Positions 52,879-60,907 of a stretch of DNA of 64,000 bases are shown in pieces. A program made the position numbers and the translations under genes. Each line of letters starts with the position of its first letter. Within the stretch, counting starts at the first letter, position 1. Source of the DNA: CAZIKF01 sp964539825 (GTDB taxonomy: Bacteria > Muiribacteriota > UBA6191); NCBI GenBank assembly GCA_964539825.1, contig CAZIKF010000013.1, positions 55,207-119,206 on the forward strand, read 5' to 3'. The notes under the pieces were generated by a model. That model made no database searches and was not told the origin of the DNA. It saw only the letters and a program-made list of their open reading frames with translations.

Positions 52879-53709
52879 TCACCTTTCCTTCGTTTCTCGA
52901 TTAGACTCCCTTAACAATCCAACCCGGGGCAGGATATCTGGATTGGGTTGGAGAAGATATGCGCCTCTAAAGGACCTGGGAGTGGGACCGCCGGCATGTT
53001 CAATCAACATTCCATCTTCATTGATCAAACCCAGTGAAAAACTCTGGGGCTCAAAGGAGATCTTAATTCTGAATTCAAGCTCAGAGCCATTCCAATGATA
53101 GGGTATGCTTCGGGTCTTGAGATTAGTTTGATCTAAATGATAGACCTGTGCCCTTCGAGGCTCAGTTCCCACGATTCGTATACTCTTGAGCCCGCTTTGG
53201 TCTCTTAATGTCAGGGAAAATCCCGGTGAGAGTACACGCTGCGGCTCCTGCGTAACCTGAGATTCAAAAAACCAGGAGCGAAAATCTCGTTTACCCTGGC
53301 GCATTAGTGAGGCTCGAAAGGCATCACTTAGCTCTGATGAGTCGAGAGATCCGGGAACCGGTGAGTTGTGTGAATGTGCCTTTAAAAATTTGATTCGCTC
53401 TTGAACCGGAACAAATCCCCACATCATTCGCGCAATAGAGGAGCTGCCGGCGTCAAGCATGGCGTGAGGGGTCTTATGCTGGAGGTGGGATGCTTGGATC
53501 TGAAGATCAATAGGATCTACCGGAATCTGACGATATCGAAAGGATACTCTGAGCGCGATTGTGATCAGGGTGTTGCCATCTTGAGACCGATTAACGGTAA
53601 TTTGTTCGTAGATTCCAGAGCCCAGGTTTCTATGGAGTTTGGCATTTACGGAGGAATGCTGAATCGCAGTCGCTGTGAAAAGAAAGAATAGAAGCAGGAA
53701 ATAGCGCAT
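52879..53709 (-). CDS. Exported protein of unknown function
   Basis: The frame has an ATG at 53718, but the ATG at 53709 is preferred: TTGATC-18-TAGAAT abuts the first ATG, and starting at 53709 gives a cleaner signal peptide ('MRYFLLLFFLFTATAIQ'). The mature protein of about 255 residues is predicted beta-rich with one helical region ('RIKFLKAHSHN'). 'FRSWFFESQV' and 'GPTPRSFRGAYLL' are its most distinctive stretches. No family recognised; likely periplasmic. It is divergent from another unknown exported protein at 53925, with which it may share a regulatory region. Confidence 0.65.
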   Translation of the reverse strand: MRYFLLLFFLFTATAIQHSSVNAKLHRNLGSGIYEQITVNRSQDGNTLITIALRVSFRYRQIPVDPIDLQIQASHLQHKTPHAMLDAGSSSIARMMWGFVPVQERIKFLKAHSHNSPVPGSLDSSELSDAFRASLMRQGKRDFRSWFFESQVTQEPQRVLSPGFSLTLRDQSGLKSIRIVGTEPRRAQVYHLDQTNLKTRSIPYHWNGSELEFRIKISFEPQSFSLGLINEDGMLIEHAGGPTPRSFRGAYLLQPNPDILPRVGLLRESNRETKER

Positions 53710-53718
53710 GAACGCCAT

Positions 53719-53748
53719 ATTCTAGGCACAAAGGTCCGTAGTGATCAA
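53719..53748 (-). promoter_or_regulatory. Promoter of the unknown exported gene at 52879
   Basis: On the minus strand TTGATC (53748-53743), 18 nt, then TAGAAT (53724-53719), with 9 nt to the ATG at 53709. Confidence 0.5.
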
Positions 53749-53794
53749 GGATTGGACGCACCATTCATTACTCTGTTTTCTGCTAAAATTATTC

Positions 53795-53860
53795 CTTAAG
53801 TCAATTCTTATGTAAAAAGCTGGGCTTAAGCCTTGACAGAATCTCTTAAGAACTTACACT
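53795..53860 (+). promoter_or_regulatory. Promoter with three CTTAAG sites
   Basis: TTGACA (53833-53838), a 16-nt spacer and TACACT (53855-53860). Palindromic CTTAAG occurs at 53795, 53825 and 53845, the last inside the spacer. Three copies within 56 nt suggest an operator, but a chance occurrence is possible. Confidence 0.5.
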
Positions 53861-53924
53861 TCGATTCCAATTCCGATGGACTGTTATCCTCGGAAATAAA
53901 CGTTCACCGATCCATGGAGGAATT

Positions 53925-54755
53925 ATGCGGAATTGGAGACTGTTAGTGAGTTCATCCCTCGCTATTGCTATTCACTTTTCGAGTTTTGGAGCCCAGGACC
54001 CACAGGTAACAATGTGGGCATCGGAAGTTTCGGAGTCCGGATGGAGACTCAGAGAACTAGATTCAAAACTCTCTTCTAATACAGATCGTCAGCCCTATGA
54101 ATCTCAGCACCTTGCCTGGAAGGAGAAATCTTCCCAATTGGCCGAAAAACTGGTCGAGCAAAACAAATGGAAGAGTTTTTCTTCTTTCTACAAAGAACTC
54201 GATGAGGTGGGAAAGCAAAATTTTCACTTTGTCGTTCAAGGGGTGCTTGCCCGTCTCTCGGATCAGCATGAACCGGAAAAGGTTCAGACCTTTCTCCAGG
54301 CTCAGGAGTATTTTCCCGGATATGGTTTTGCCAAGCCCGGCTATATCTACCGCCGCGGGGAAGAAGTGAAAAGAGAGTTTCTCTATGCCTATTGGAAAGA
54401 TGAAGCAATCGATGAAAAGACTTCAGAGTCGAGAGAAATGACCCTTGAAGTCAAGCTTGTTGAAAAAATAAAAATAGCCATTCCAGAACTGATTGAAGGG
54501 GTAAAGTTTGATCTGGAAATCGATGGACAGATACACAAGGTCGTTAAAGTGAAGTTTAATAAGGAAGTTACGATTCGAACCAAGCAAAAGCGCAAGGTTG
54601 GAGTGGAAAAAGCCTGGTTTAAGCTCTTTGAGGCCAAGAAAAAGTGGTGGGGTGAGCCTACCTGGAAACTAGTTGGAAAGACCTTTCAGCATGATTCCAG
54701 TCCTACCGGTGAATCAGTGATTGTTGAGGCTGAGGTCATAGCGGACCCGTCTTAA
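53925..54755 (+). CDS. Exported protein of unknown function
   Basis: 276 residues with a signal peptide ('LVSSSLAIAIHFSSFGAQ') and a very good ribosome site (GGAGG, 4 nt before the ATG). The first half is helical; the second is a basic, Lys-rich beta region ('VKVKFNKEVTIRTKQKRKVG', 'FEAKKKWWGEPTW'). I do not recognise the family. The dedicated consensus-like promoter with repeated CTTAAG sites and the long terminator hairpin downstream indicate a single, probably strongly expressed transcription unit. Confidence 0.7.
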   Translation: MRNWRLLVSSSLAIAIHFSSFGAQDPQVTMWASEVSESGWRLRELDSKLSSNTDRQPYESQHLAWKEKSSQLAEKLVEQNKWKSFSSFYKELDEVGKQNFHFVVQGVLARLSDQHEPEKVQTFLQAQEYFPGYGFAKPGYIYRRGEEVKREFLYAYWKDEAIDEKTSESREMTLEVKLVEKIKIAIPELIEGVKFDLEIDGQIHKVVKVKFNKEVTIRTKQKRKVGVEKAWFKLFEAKKKWWGEPTWKLVGKTFQHDSSPTGESVIVEAEVIADPS

Positions 54756-54807
54756 TCCAACGATCCAACTTCCTGAAATTTATTTCAGAGTAAGGAAATA
54801 AGAAAGT

Positions 54808-54863
54808 TGGGGGGTAATTGGCACAGGTGGGAGTCCGCCCAGTCCATTGCCCCCCATCTTTTT
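54808..54863 (+). terminator. Strong terminator hairpin
   Basis: TGGGGGG (54808-54814) pairs with CCCCCCA (54850-54856), with inner pairing TGG/CCA and GTGGG/GCCCA, followed by TCTTTTT. A second small hairpin (CTGAAA/TTTCAG) lies just upstream. Confidence 0.75.
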
Positions 54864-54993
54864 GTCCAAAAGCGCCTGGTATGTCCGCAAATCCGGCTAA
54901 AGAAAGAGTCGGGCGAATCCTTTGTTCACCTGTGATGAGTTTATTTTGGTAATGAACCTACAACGGATATTCCGTTTGCTTTTCGGAATAGGT

Positions 54994-54999
54994 TAGACT
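54994..54999 (+). promoter_or_regulatory. -10 box of the glycosyltransferase operon
   Basis: TAGACT with 7 nt to the GTG start and no Shine-Dalgarno. An ATTCCG/CGGAAT hairpin lies between -10 and about -35. Weak -35. Confidence 0.4.
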
Positions 55000-55006
55000 A
55001 GGCCCT

Positions 55007-56263
55007 GTGAGTTCAAAGTCCCTGACGATATGCACGATTTTCCGAGATGAAGAGGAGTTCCTTGAAGAGTTCCTTGACTGTTGCATCCCTTATGCGGACC
55101 AATTGGTTCTGGTCGATACGGGCTCCAAGGATAGCAGCCTTGATCTTTTACGAAAGCGGGGAGTCCAATGGGAGAGTTTCCCATGGGTAGGAGATTTCTC
55201 AAAGGCTAAGAATTATGCTCTGTCCAGGGCTACAGGAGCATGGGTCTTGTTTCTGGACGCGGATGAGAGATTATTGCCGGAAGATTTTTCCCTCCTAAAA
55301 GAATTGCTGCCGAATCTTCGTGAAGAAGGTTTTCTTCTTCAGGTGCTCAGTACGCGAACCAGAGACTGGCGTACCAAAGAAAGGAAGCTTCAGTCAGTTC
55401 AAAATCACCTGCGCCTTTTCCGAAATTTCCGAGGATATCAGTACCGCTATAAGATCCATGAGGTGATCGTTGAATCCATAGAGGAGGTGGGTGGCGCCAC
55501 CAGAGATCTAGAAGGAATCCCCATTTATCATCTTGGCTATTGTGATGACCTTATGCAGACCAAGATTGATAGAAACATTCCCCTCATCGAAAAGGATTAT
55601 CAACAAGATCCCACCGACCCTCGCAATATCCTTTACTATGCCTATTCCATTATGGGGCCTGACCCGACCGTATTGACCCATTTAAAGGAGGGCTGGAGCC
55701 AATCCCATAAGGGTTTCGCACTGGAACTCACCCAGGCAATCTTAGAATGGTTTTTAGATTTTGGGGTCCCTGTGACGGAAGACCTGTCACTGTGGGAATC
55801 CAGGATGCTGTCCCTGCAGTCACCATCAGCGGCGGTTTCCATCCATCGCGGTCGCAAAGCCTATGAGGAAGAGGATATTCATACAGCGCAACAGCACTAT
55901 GCCGTAGCAAGGAAACACCTGAATCAGTTTCCTCATGGGAAATACCATCACGAAGTTCTTGATCGACTGATTGTTCTCCTGGCCATGGATGGAGATTTTG
56001 ATAAGTCGCTAGGCTGCATCGAAGAATACATCCGGTTTCATGGCAGAACAGCGGGCATCTACCATCTACTCTTAAAGGTGTGTTACGCGCTGGGAGATTA
56101 TTCCAGATTTGGAAAAGAGGCTCTAAATCCACCTGGGGATCTTTCAGAATTAGAGGATAGAAAAAAGGAAGAGCTATACTCACTCGCGCAGAACTGCCCC
56201 TGTGCGCAAGAGCCGAATTTTCTGGACCGGCTTCACGCTATCCTTGCCGGGGAGAGCCAGTAA
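55007..56263 (+). CDS. TPR-linked GT-A glycosyltransferase (family 2), copy 1
   Basis: 418 residues, GTG start. The N-terminal GT2 domain (1 to about 210) has 'LTICTIFRDEEEFLEEFLD', 'LVLVDTGSKDSSLDLL', 'GDFSKAKNYALSRATGAW' and the metal/nucleotide-binding D-x-D in 'FLDADERLL' (Asp84, Asp86). The C-terminal half is a TPR-like helical region ('IHRGRKAYEEEDIHTAQQHY'). The nearest known type is the SunS/TPR-GT2 group, which glycosylates proteins or modifies surface glycans. No membrane helix. Its TAA overlaps the next ATG by 1 nt. First of three tandem paralogues. Confidence 0.88.
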   Translation: MSSKSLTICTIFRDEEEFLEEFLDCCIPYADQLVLVDTGSKDSSLDLLRKRGVQWESFPWVGDFSKAKNYALSRATGAWVLFLDADERLLPEDFSLLKELLPNLREEGFLLQVLSTRTRDWRTKERKLQSVQNHLRLFRNFRGYQYRYKIHEVIVESIEEVGGATRDLEGIPIYHLGYCDDLMQTKIDRNIPLIEKDYQQDPTDPRNILYYAYSIMGPDPTVLTHLKEGWSQSHKGFALELTQAILEWFLDFGVPVTEDLSLWESRMLSLQSPSAAVSIHRGRKAYEEEDIHTAQQHYAVARKHLNQFPHGKYHHEVLDRLIVLLAMDGDFDKSLGCIEEYIRFHGRTAGIYHLLLKVCYALGDYSRFGKEALNPPGDLSELEDRKKEELYSLAQNCPCAQEPNFLDRLHAILAGESQ

Positions 56264-57555
56264 TGGCTCGGCTTTCACAGATTGTATCGGATACTCCCAC
56301 CCTGCTTAGTGTTTGTACCATTATGAAAAATGAAGAACGCCTGCTTCCGGAGTTCTTGGATTCAGTACTGCCCTTTGCCAGGGATCTAGTCCTGGTAGAC
56401 ACCGGTTCTACAGATAGGAGTGTGGATCTGGCAAGGGAAAGGGGAGTTGAATGTCATCACTTTGAATGGTGTGACCATTTCTCAAAGGCACGAAACTTTT
56501 CCCTGGAGAGGGCACGGGGGGATTGGATCCTGGTTCTTGATGTGGATGATAGGGTCCTTCCTGCAACTTTTGAGCTTCTTTTTGAGCATCTTCCCAAAAC
56601 CGACGCCGATGCCCTGTATTTTCCCTATGTCAGTCTACGCTTCCTGGACTGGAAAAATACCCTTGCTGACGTAAAAGCTGTGCAGACAAGATTGATGGTG
56701 TTTCGAAATAACAAGGGATATCACTATCGGAACCCGGTTCATGAAAAGATCGATACGGTCATCGAGGAAATGGGGGGCAGTTTTGTCTTGTTGGATTCAA
56801 AGGTGTACCACCTGGGATATGCTGAAGAACTCGACCAGCTTAAGGCGGATAGAAACAGGAAAATGATCTTGGAGAATTTTCGTAGAGATCCCACGGATCC
56901 ACATTTTCTACATAACTACATCACGGTAATCTGGTCTGCTGATCAAGAGGTTTACAAGCATTGCCTTCAGGCTTATGAGATTTCTCCTACTGATGGGAAA
57001 TACCTCGCGGCCCAGAGAATCCTCCAGTGGATCGATGGCTTTTCGATCCCTGAACTTCCAGACGGAAAGTCAGAATCCTATTGGGAAGAGGTTTTACTTT
57101 CCATAAATCCCAGGGCAGCCTACGTACACCTGCGAAGAGGTAGAAAGTCCTTTGAGAGACAGGACATTGAGCAAAGTCTCACCCAGTATCAACTTGCTCG
57201 TACCGGACTTCAGTTTGAGTTGACTAGTTTGACCGAACGCCATGAGATTCTGGATAGGCTGGGAGTATTGTTAGCCATGAAAGGCCGGCTTCAGGAAGCT
57301 CTGGATTGTTTTCGAGAATTAGAGAAGTATGAGGGAAGAAATGCCGGAACCTATCACCAGATTCTAAAAGTTCTCTTTGCCCTTGGCCAAAGAGAAGAGT
57401 TTCTTGAGGAATGGAAGTGTTATCCTTCTGATCTTATGGAGCTCGCCGAGGCTAAGCGTAAGGAGCTCCTGAACCTTCTTCGCGGGGCATCAATTCCAGA
57501 GCATGAAAGCCTTCAAAAGGAGTTTAGAATCCGTTGTGGACTAAAAATTGAATAG
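56263..57555 (+). CDS. TPR-linked GT-A glycosyltransferase (family 2), copy 2
   Basis: 430 residues, same architecture as its neighbours: 'LSVCTIMKNEERLLPEFLD', 'LVLVDTGSTDRSVDLA', 'DHFSKARNFSLERARGDW' and D-V-D at 93-95 ('VLDVDDRVLP'), then 'VHEKI' and the TPR-like half ('LRRGRKSFERQDIEQSL'). Start overlaps the previous stop (TAATG). Divergence among the three copies is spread evenly, which suggests different acceptors or sugars rather than recent duplication. Confidence 0.88.
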   Translation: MARLSQIVSDTPTLLSVCTIMKNEERLLPEFLDSVLPFARDLVLVDTGSTDRSVDLARERGVECHHFEWCDHFSKARNFSLERARGDWILVLDVDDRVLPATFELLFEHLPKTDADALYFPYVSLRFLDWKNTLADVKAVQTRLMVFRNNKGYHYRNPVHEKIDTVIEEMGGSFVLLDSKVYHLGYAEELDQLKADRNRKMILENFRRDPTDPHFLHNYITVIWSADQEVYKHCLQAYEISPTDGKYLAAQRILQWIDGFSIPELPDGKSESYWEEVLLSINPRAAYVHLRRGRKSFERQDIEQSLTQYQLARTGLQFELTSLTERHEILDRLGVLLAMKGRLQEALDCFRELEKYEGRNAGTYHQILKVLFALGQREEFLEEWKCYPSDLMELAEAKRKELLNLLRGASIPEHESLQKEFRIRCGLKIE

Positions 57556-57563
57556 AGTAAATC

Positions 57564-58817
57564 ATGGCAAACCCGCTTTTTAGTATTTGTACCATCTTTC
57601 GGGATGAGGAGAGATTCCTACCAGAATTTCTGGATGTATTTGGTTCGGTCACCGATGACTTTGTACTCGTCGATACGGGCTCCAGGGATAAAAGCCTCGA
57701 GATCTTGAAGGCGCGGGGATTTGAGTGGCATAGCTTCGAGTGGATTCATGATTTTTCAGCGGCCAGAAATTTCTCCCTGGCACAGGCAAAAGGTGACTGG
57801 ATTTTCGTACTGGATGTAGATGATCGAGTTACTCCCGAGGTCATTTGGCAGCTTCGCAAACATCTGGAAACCACCTCCGCCGATGCACTGAGCTTTCGTT
57901 ACGCGAGCACCATGACTCTAGAGTGGAAAGGAAATGCTCGTAGTATTAAGGCAATCCAGCCAAGGATGATGGTCTTTCGAAACCATTTGGGAATTGAATA
58001 TCGAAATTCCATTCATGAGACCCCGATTCCTTCCCTGGAAGAGAATAACCGCGTAATGGAATCAACTTCCTTTATGGTGTATCACCTGGGTTATGCCAGG
58101 GAACTGCATTCGCAGAAAAATGAGCGCAATAAACAGATGATTCTTCAGGCTTTTGCCGCCGGGGATCGCTCTGAACGTACCCTACTTCATTATGTGATGG
58201 CTCAATGGAAAGGTGAGGAAAGTGAGTACGAGTTATTGAATTCAGCCTGGGAAAACTCAGGAGAAGGCCTGAGATTGAGGATAGCTGAAACAGCATATGC
58301 CTGGCTGCTGGATCATACGCTTCCCATTGATTTTGAAAAGGAAGAGATCCTCCAGAAACTGGGTGTTTGGGAGCAGAGAATTTTACAAAAATCACCCCAT
58401 AGCCTGATACTTGAATTCAGGGCGGCACGAGAGGCGTTTTTGAAAAATCTCCCTAATGAATCCTTAAAGTCCTATCGAAAAATCTACGATAAAATTGCAT
58501 CTGAATCGACGCTCCTGAGATATCGCTCAGAGGTATTGTATCGCCTCGGTTTTCTCTTCGCGGTGGTGGGTGACTTTGGAGGAGCCCTTAGCTATCTCCT
58601 TGAGCACGAGCATGAATTTGGACCCTCCGCCAGGGTATTCCACCAGAAGATCAAAATTTTCGCGGTGCGTGGGAAAATCAAGGATTTGGAGGAATCATTT
58701 TTGCGGCTTCCCGCGGATCTAAATCAACTTGCGGTGGAGAAGAAGGCTGAAGTTGAACAAATTGTTAAGGGTTTTCAGATAATAGGGAAGGAAGATATCC
58801 TTCGGCGGTTAAAATGA
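57564..58817 (+). CDS. TPR-linked GT-A glycosyltransferase (family 2), copy 3
   Basis: 417 residues, 8 nt after copy 2, and its stop overlaps the methyltransferase ATG (ATGA). Motifs: 'FSICTIFRDEERFLPEFLD', 'FVLVDTGSRDKSLEIL', 'HDFSAARNFSLAQAKGDW' and D-V-D at 84-86 ('VLDVDDRVTP'), then 'SIHETPIPSLEE' and the TPR-like C-terminal half. It is most like copy 1 at the N-terminus and copy 2 at the D-x-D. Part of the same operon. Confidence 0.88.
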   Translation: MANPLFSICTIFRDEERFLPEFLDVFGSVTDDFVLVDTGSRDKSLEILKARGFEWHSFEWIHDFSAARNFSLAQAKGDWIFVLDVDDRVTPEVIWQLRKHLETTSADALSFRYASTMTLEWKGNARSIKAIQPRMMVFRNHLGIEYRNSIHETPIPSLEENNRVMESTSFMVYHLGYARELHSQKNERNKQMILQAFAAGDRSERTLLHYVMAQWKGEESEYELLNSAWENSGEGLRLRIAETAYAWLLDHTLPIDFEKEEILQKLGVWEQRILQKSPHSLILEFRAAREAFLKNLPNESLKSYRKIYDKIASESTLLRYRSEVLYRLGFLFAVVGDFGGALSYLLEHEHEFGPSARVFHQKIKIFAVRGKIKDLEESFLRLPADLNQLAVEKKAEVEQIVKGFQIIGKEDILRRLK

Positions 58818-59851
58818 CGGTAGATACAGCTCAACAAAAACTTCAGCAAGCGGAAGCTACTTTCATACAGGGTCGATTTTCGGAGGCTATAGAACTCTAC
58901 CAGCCCTTGAGATTTGAGCCTGGATTTTCGGGAATAGCCTGGTTTCGAATAGGAGAGATTCATAATGAGCTGGGTGAAATAGAAAACTCAATCGATGCGC
59001 ATCAAAGATCCTTTGAAGTGGAACCTGCGTTAGCCTCAAAGATCCTCCCTAAATCCATTCGTCATCATAGCTATGTATACTCGTCGAATCCTCAAATCAC
59101 CGTAACGAAGTGTCCACTCTGTTCGTCTGAGCTAGGAGATTATTCCTGTTATAACCTGCTTACCTCCGCAAATTTCGTGGATGGATTTCATCCTGTACGA
59201 GTCTGGAAGGTCTGTAGTGTGTGTTCACATTTATGCTCTTCAACAGTTCCTAAGAACCTGGAATTTGTACTTTCGAACTCAACTTCAGCCGTAATCCAGA
59301 AGCCGGTACTGGAAAGATTGCCAGAAATAGGCAGGATACTGGGGCGATTGATGGAAAGAGGAGACTGTTCAAGGGCTCTTGAAGTTGGATGCGGTGCTGG
59401 GGAAATGTGCGCGGTGGCCCGTGAATTAGGGATTGAAGTGACCGCCCAGGATGTTCGTCCGCAGTATACTCAGAATCTTCAGAAACTCCTCAACATCACT
59501 GCGATATGCTGCGACTTTCTTCAAATGGTGGATGGGGAGCCCTACGATTTGGTGCTAATGGGTGATGTGCTAGAGCATTTTCAAGACCCGGTGGCAGGCC
59601 TGCAAAAGGCAGTTGATTTGTTGAAACCCGGAGGGCTGCTATGGCTTTCCACTCCCAATTACCAGAGTGCTCAAACCAGGTTATTGGGGGTGAAAGATCC
59701 TATGTGGAGAGTATGTGAACATCTACAGTATTTTAGTTATCAATCCTTTAGAAAGGCTATCGAGGGACTTGAACTGGAAGTACTGGAATACGGACTCTCA
59801 AAGCAGTATCCAGGTTCAATGGAATTGACCCTAAAGAAAATATCGGGTTGA
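58814..59851 (+). CDS. TPR/zinc-ribbon SAM methyltransferase
   Basis: 345 residues: one or two TPR-like repeats (about 5-75), a zinc-ribbon-like segment with Cys100/Cys103 and Cys134/Cys137 ('TKCPLCSSELG', 'KVCSVCSHLCSS'), and a class I methyltransferase domain (about 165-345). SAM motif I is 'ALEVGCGAGEMC', then 'VLMGDVLEHFQDP' and 'LKPGGLLWLSTPN'. The zinc-ribbon plus methyltransferase order is that of sugar C-methyltransferases and related enzymes, so a glycan or sugar nucleotide substrate is likely. It ends the operon. Its last codons and stop are the acceptor stem of the opposite-strand tRNA-Pro. Confidence 0.82.
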   Translation: MTVDTAQQKLQQAEATFIQGRFSEAIELYQPLRFEPGFSGIAWFRIGEIHNELGEIENSIDAHQRSFEVEPALASKILPKSIRHHSYVYSSNPQITVTKCPLCSSELGDYSCYNLLTSANFVDGFHPVRVWKVCSVCSHLCSSTVPKNLEFVLSNSTSAVIQKPVLERLPEIGRILGRLMERGDCSRALEVGCGAGEMCAVARELGIEVTAQDVRPQYTQNLQKLLNITAICCDFLQMVDGEPYDLVLMGDVLEHFQDPVAGLQKAVDLLKPGGLLWLSTPNYQSAQTRLLGVKDPMWRVCEHLQYFSYQSFRKAIEGLELEVLEYGLSKQYPGSMELTLKKISG

Positions 59852-59916
59852 CTGGATTCGAACCAGCGACCCCACCGTCCCGAACGGTGTACGCTACCAA
59901 ACTGCGCTACAACCCG
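59843..59916 (-). tRNA. tRNA-Pro(CGG)
   Basis: Acceptor CGGGTTG/CAACCCG, anticodon stem-loop CACCG-TTCGGGA-CGGTG, T-arm GCTGGTTCGAATCCAGT, discriminator A. CCA not encoded. The 3' acceptor strand overlaps the last 9 nt of the convergent methyltransferase CDS. Confidence 0.95.
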
Positions 59917-59945
59917 CATTTCTTGTTTTTCAACAGGAGCGACCC

Positions 59946-59951
59946 AGTATA
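59946..59951 (-). promoter_or_regulatory. -10 box for tRNA-Pro
   Basis: TATACT on the minus strand, about 29 nt upstream of the tRNA 5' end. Weak -35. Confidence 0.4.
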
Positions 59952-59993
59952 TCAAAACCACACCGTTGTTCTCGACGACAGATAGTCCCGTGC

Positions 59994-59999
59994 TATTAT
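59994..59999 (+). promoter_or_regulatory. -10 box of the sulfotransferase gene
   Basis: TATTAT with 7 nt to the ATG at 60007; no Shine-Dalgarno. The divergent tRNA-Pro promoter overlaps this region. Confidence 0.45.
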
Positions 60000-60006
60000 C
60001 CAGGTT

Positions 60007-60795
60007 ATGATTTCTTCCACCAGCCCTATATTCATTGGAGGTGCCGGTCGATCCGGCACTACCTTGCTGAGGGTAATGCTTGATTCTCATCCTAATATCT
60101 GTTGTGGCCCCGAGCTTAAAGTAACTCCTCTCATCGCCCAGATGTGGCACACTTTTCAAAGTGCTCAGCCAGCTCTTCAGGAATATGAGATTACTACGGC
60201 GGACATAACCGCCATTTTTCAGCAGCTTTTTCAAATGTTAACCTCCAGGCTATTAAAGAAGAGCAAAAAGAAAAGAATCGCTGAAAAAACCCCCGGTAAT
60301 GCTCGGATGTTCCTGTACCTGTTTTGCCTTTTCCCTGAAAGTCCACTCATCCATGTCCTGCGAGATCCTCGAGCGGTCGTTGCTTCGCTGTTAAAAATGG
60401 ACTGGATAGACGCGACTACCGGAAAGCCTCTGGAATACGTCAGTTCCGTGGAAGGTGCCGCTCGCTACTGGGTTCAGGAAGTCCAGGCAGGAAGGCAGAT
60501 TTTATCTCATTCGGAAGCTGCCAAAAACTACCTGGAGGTGAGATATGAGGACCTTGTGAGTAAACCTGAAATCACTCTGAGGAAAATCCTGGATCATATT
60601 GGCGATACCTGGGACCCGGAAATGCTTGAGTATCATAAAATCAAAAGGAACCTGGCGGGGGAATCAAGTGCTGAACAGGTAGGTAAACCGCTGGATGAAG
60701 CCCCTCTAAGGCGTTGGGAACAAGAGCTAAATGAGAAAGACATTAGCAGAATTGAGCTGATCGCGGCACCACTTATGAAAGAACTAGGCTATTGA
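60007..60795 (+). CDS. PAPS-dependent sulfotransferase
   Basis: 262 residues. The 5'-phosphosulfate loop is 'FIGGAGRSGTTLLRVML' (residues about 9-25) and the 3'-phosphate-binding motif is 'HVLRDPRAVVASLL' (Arg119-Asp-Pro-Arg), followed by the 'RYEDLVSKPE' signature. The enzyme transfers sulfate from PAPS to a hydroxyl, here probably of a glycan, a lipid-linked sugar or protein tyrosine. Closest in style to the bacterial Sulfotransfer_3 group. No signal peptide. It sits at the end of the glycosyltransferase island but has its own promoter-like start. Confidence 0.9.
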   Translation: MISSTSPIFIGGAGRSGTTLLRVMLDSHPNICCGPELKVTPLIAQMWHTFQSAQPALQEYEITTADITAIFQQLFQMLTSRLLKKSKKKRIAEKTPGNARMFLYLFCLFPESPLIHVLRDPRAVVASLLKMDWIDATTGKPLEYVSSVEGAARYWVQEVQAGRQILSHSEAAKNYLEVRYEDLVSKPEITLRKILDHIGDTWDPEMLEYHKIKRNLAGESSAEQVGKPLDEAPLRRWEQELNEKDISRIELIAAPLMKELGY

Positions 60796-60797
60796 GC

Positions 60798-60897
60798 ACA
60801 ATGGGCTTCACTTTAGATTGAGCGCAAAGGTTTCTATAGTTCGCCGACCAGGCAATCCAGGGGAATCCAACTAAATGGTGAGCTCAAGCCCCATTGT
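60798..60897. terminator. Dyad between convergent sulfotransferase and epimerase genes
   Basis: ACAATGGGCTT (60798-60808) and AAGCCCCATTGT (60886-60897) are inverted repeats with inner TTTAG/CTAAA pairing, filling the gap between convergent genes just after the sulfotransferase stop. It may act as a bidirectional terminator. It lacks the TGAG...CTCA ends of elements A-D. Confidence 0.4.
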
Positions 60898-60907
60898 ATC
60901 TGGGCCC

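Noticed and set aside
53401..53691. 96-codon frame antisense to the unknown exported protein
   Set aside because: Lies wholly within the opposite-strand gene, which has a signal peptide and promoter; no independent support.
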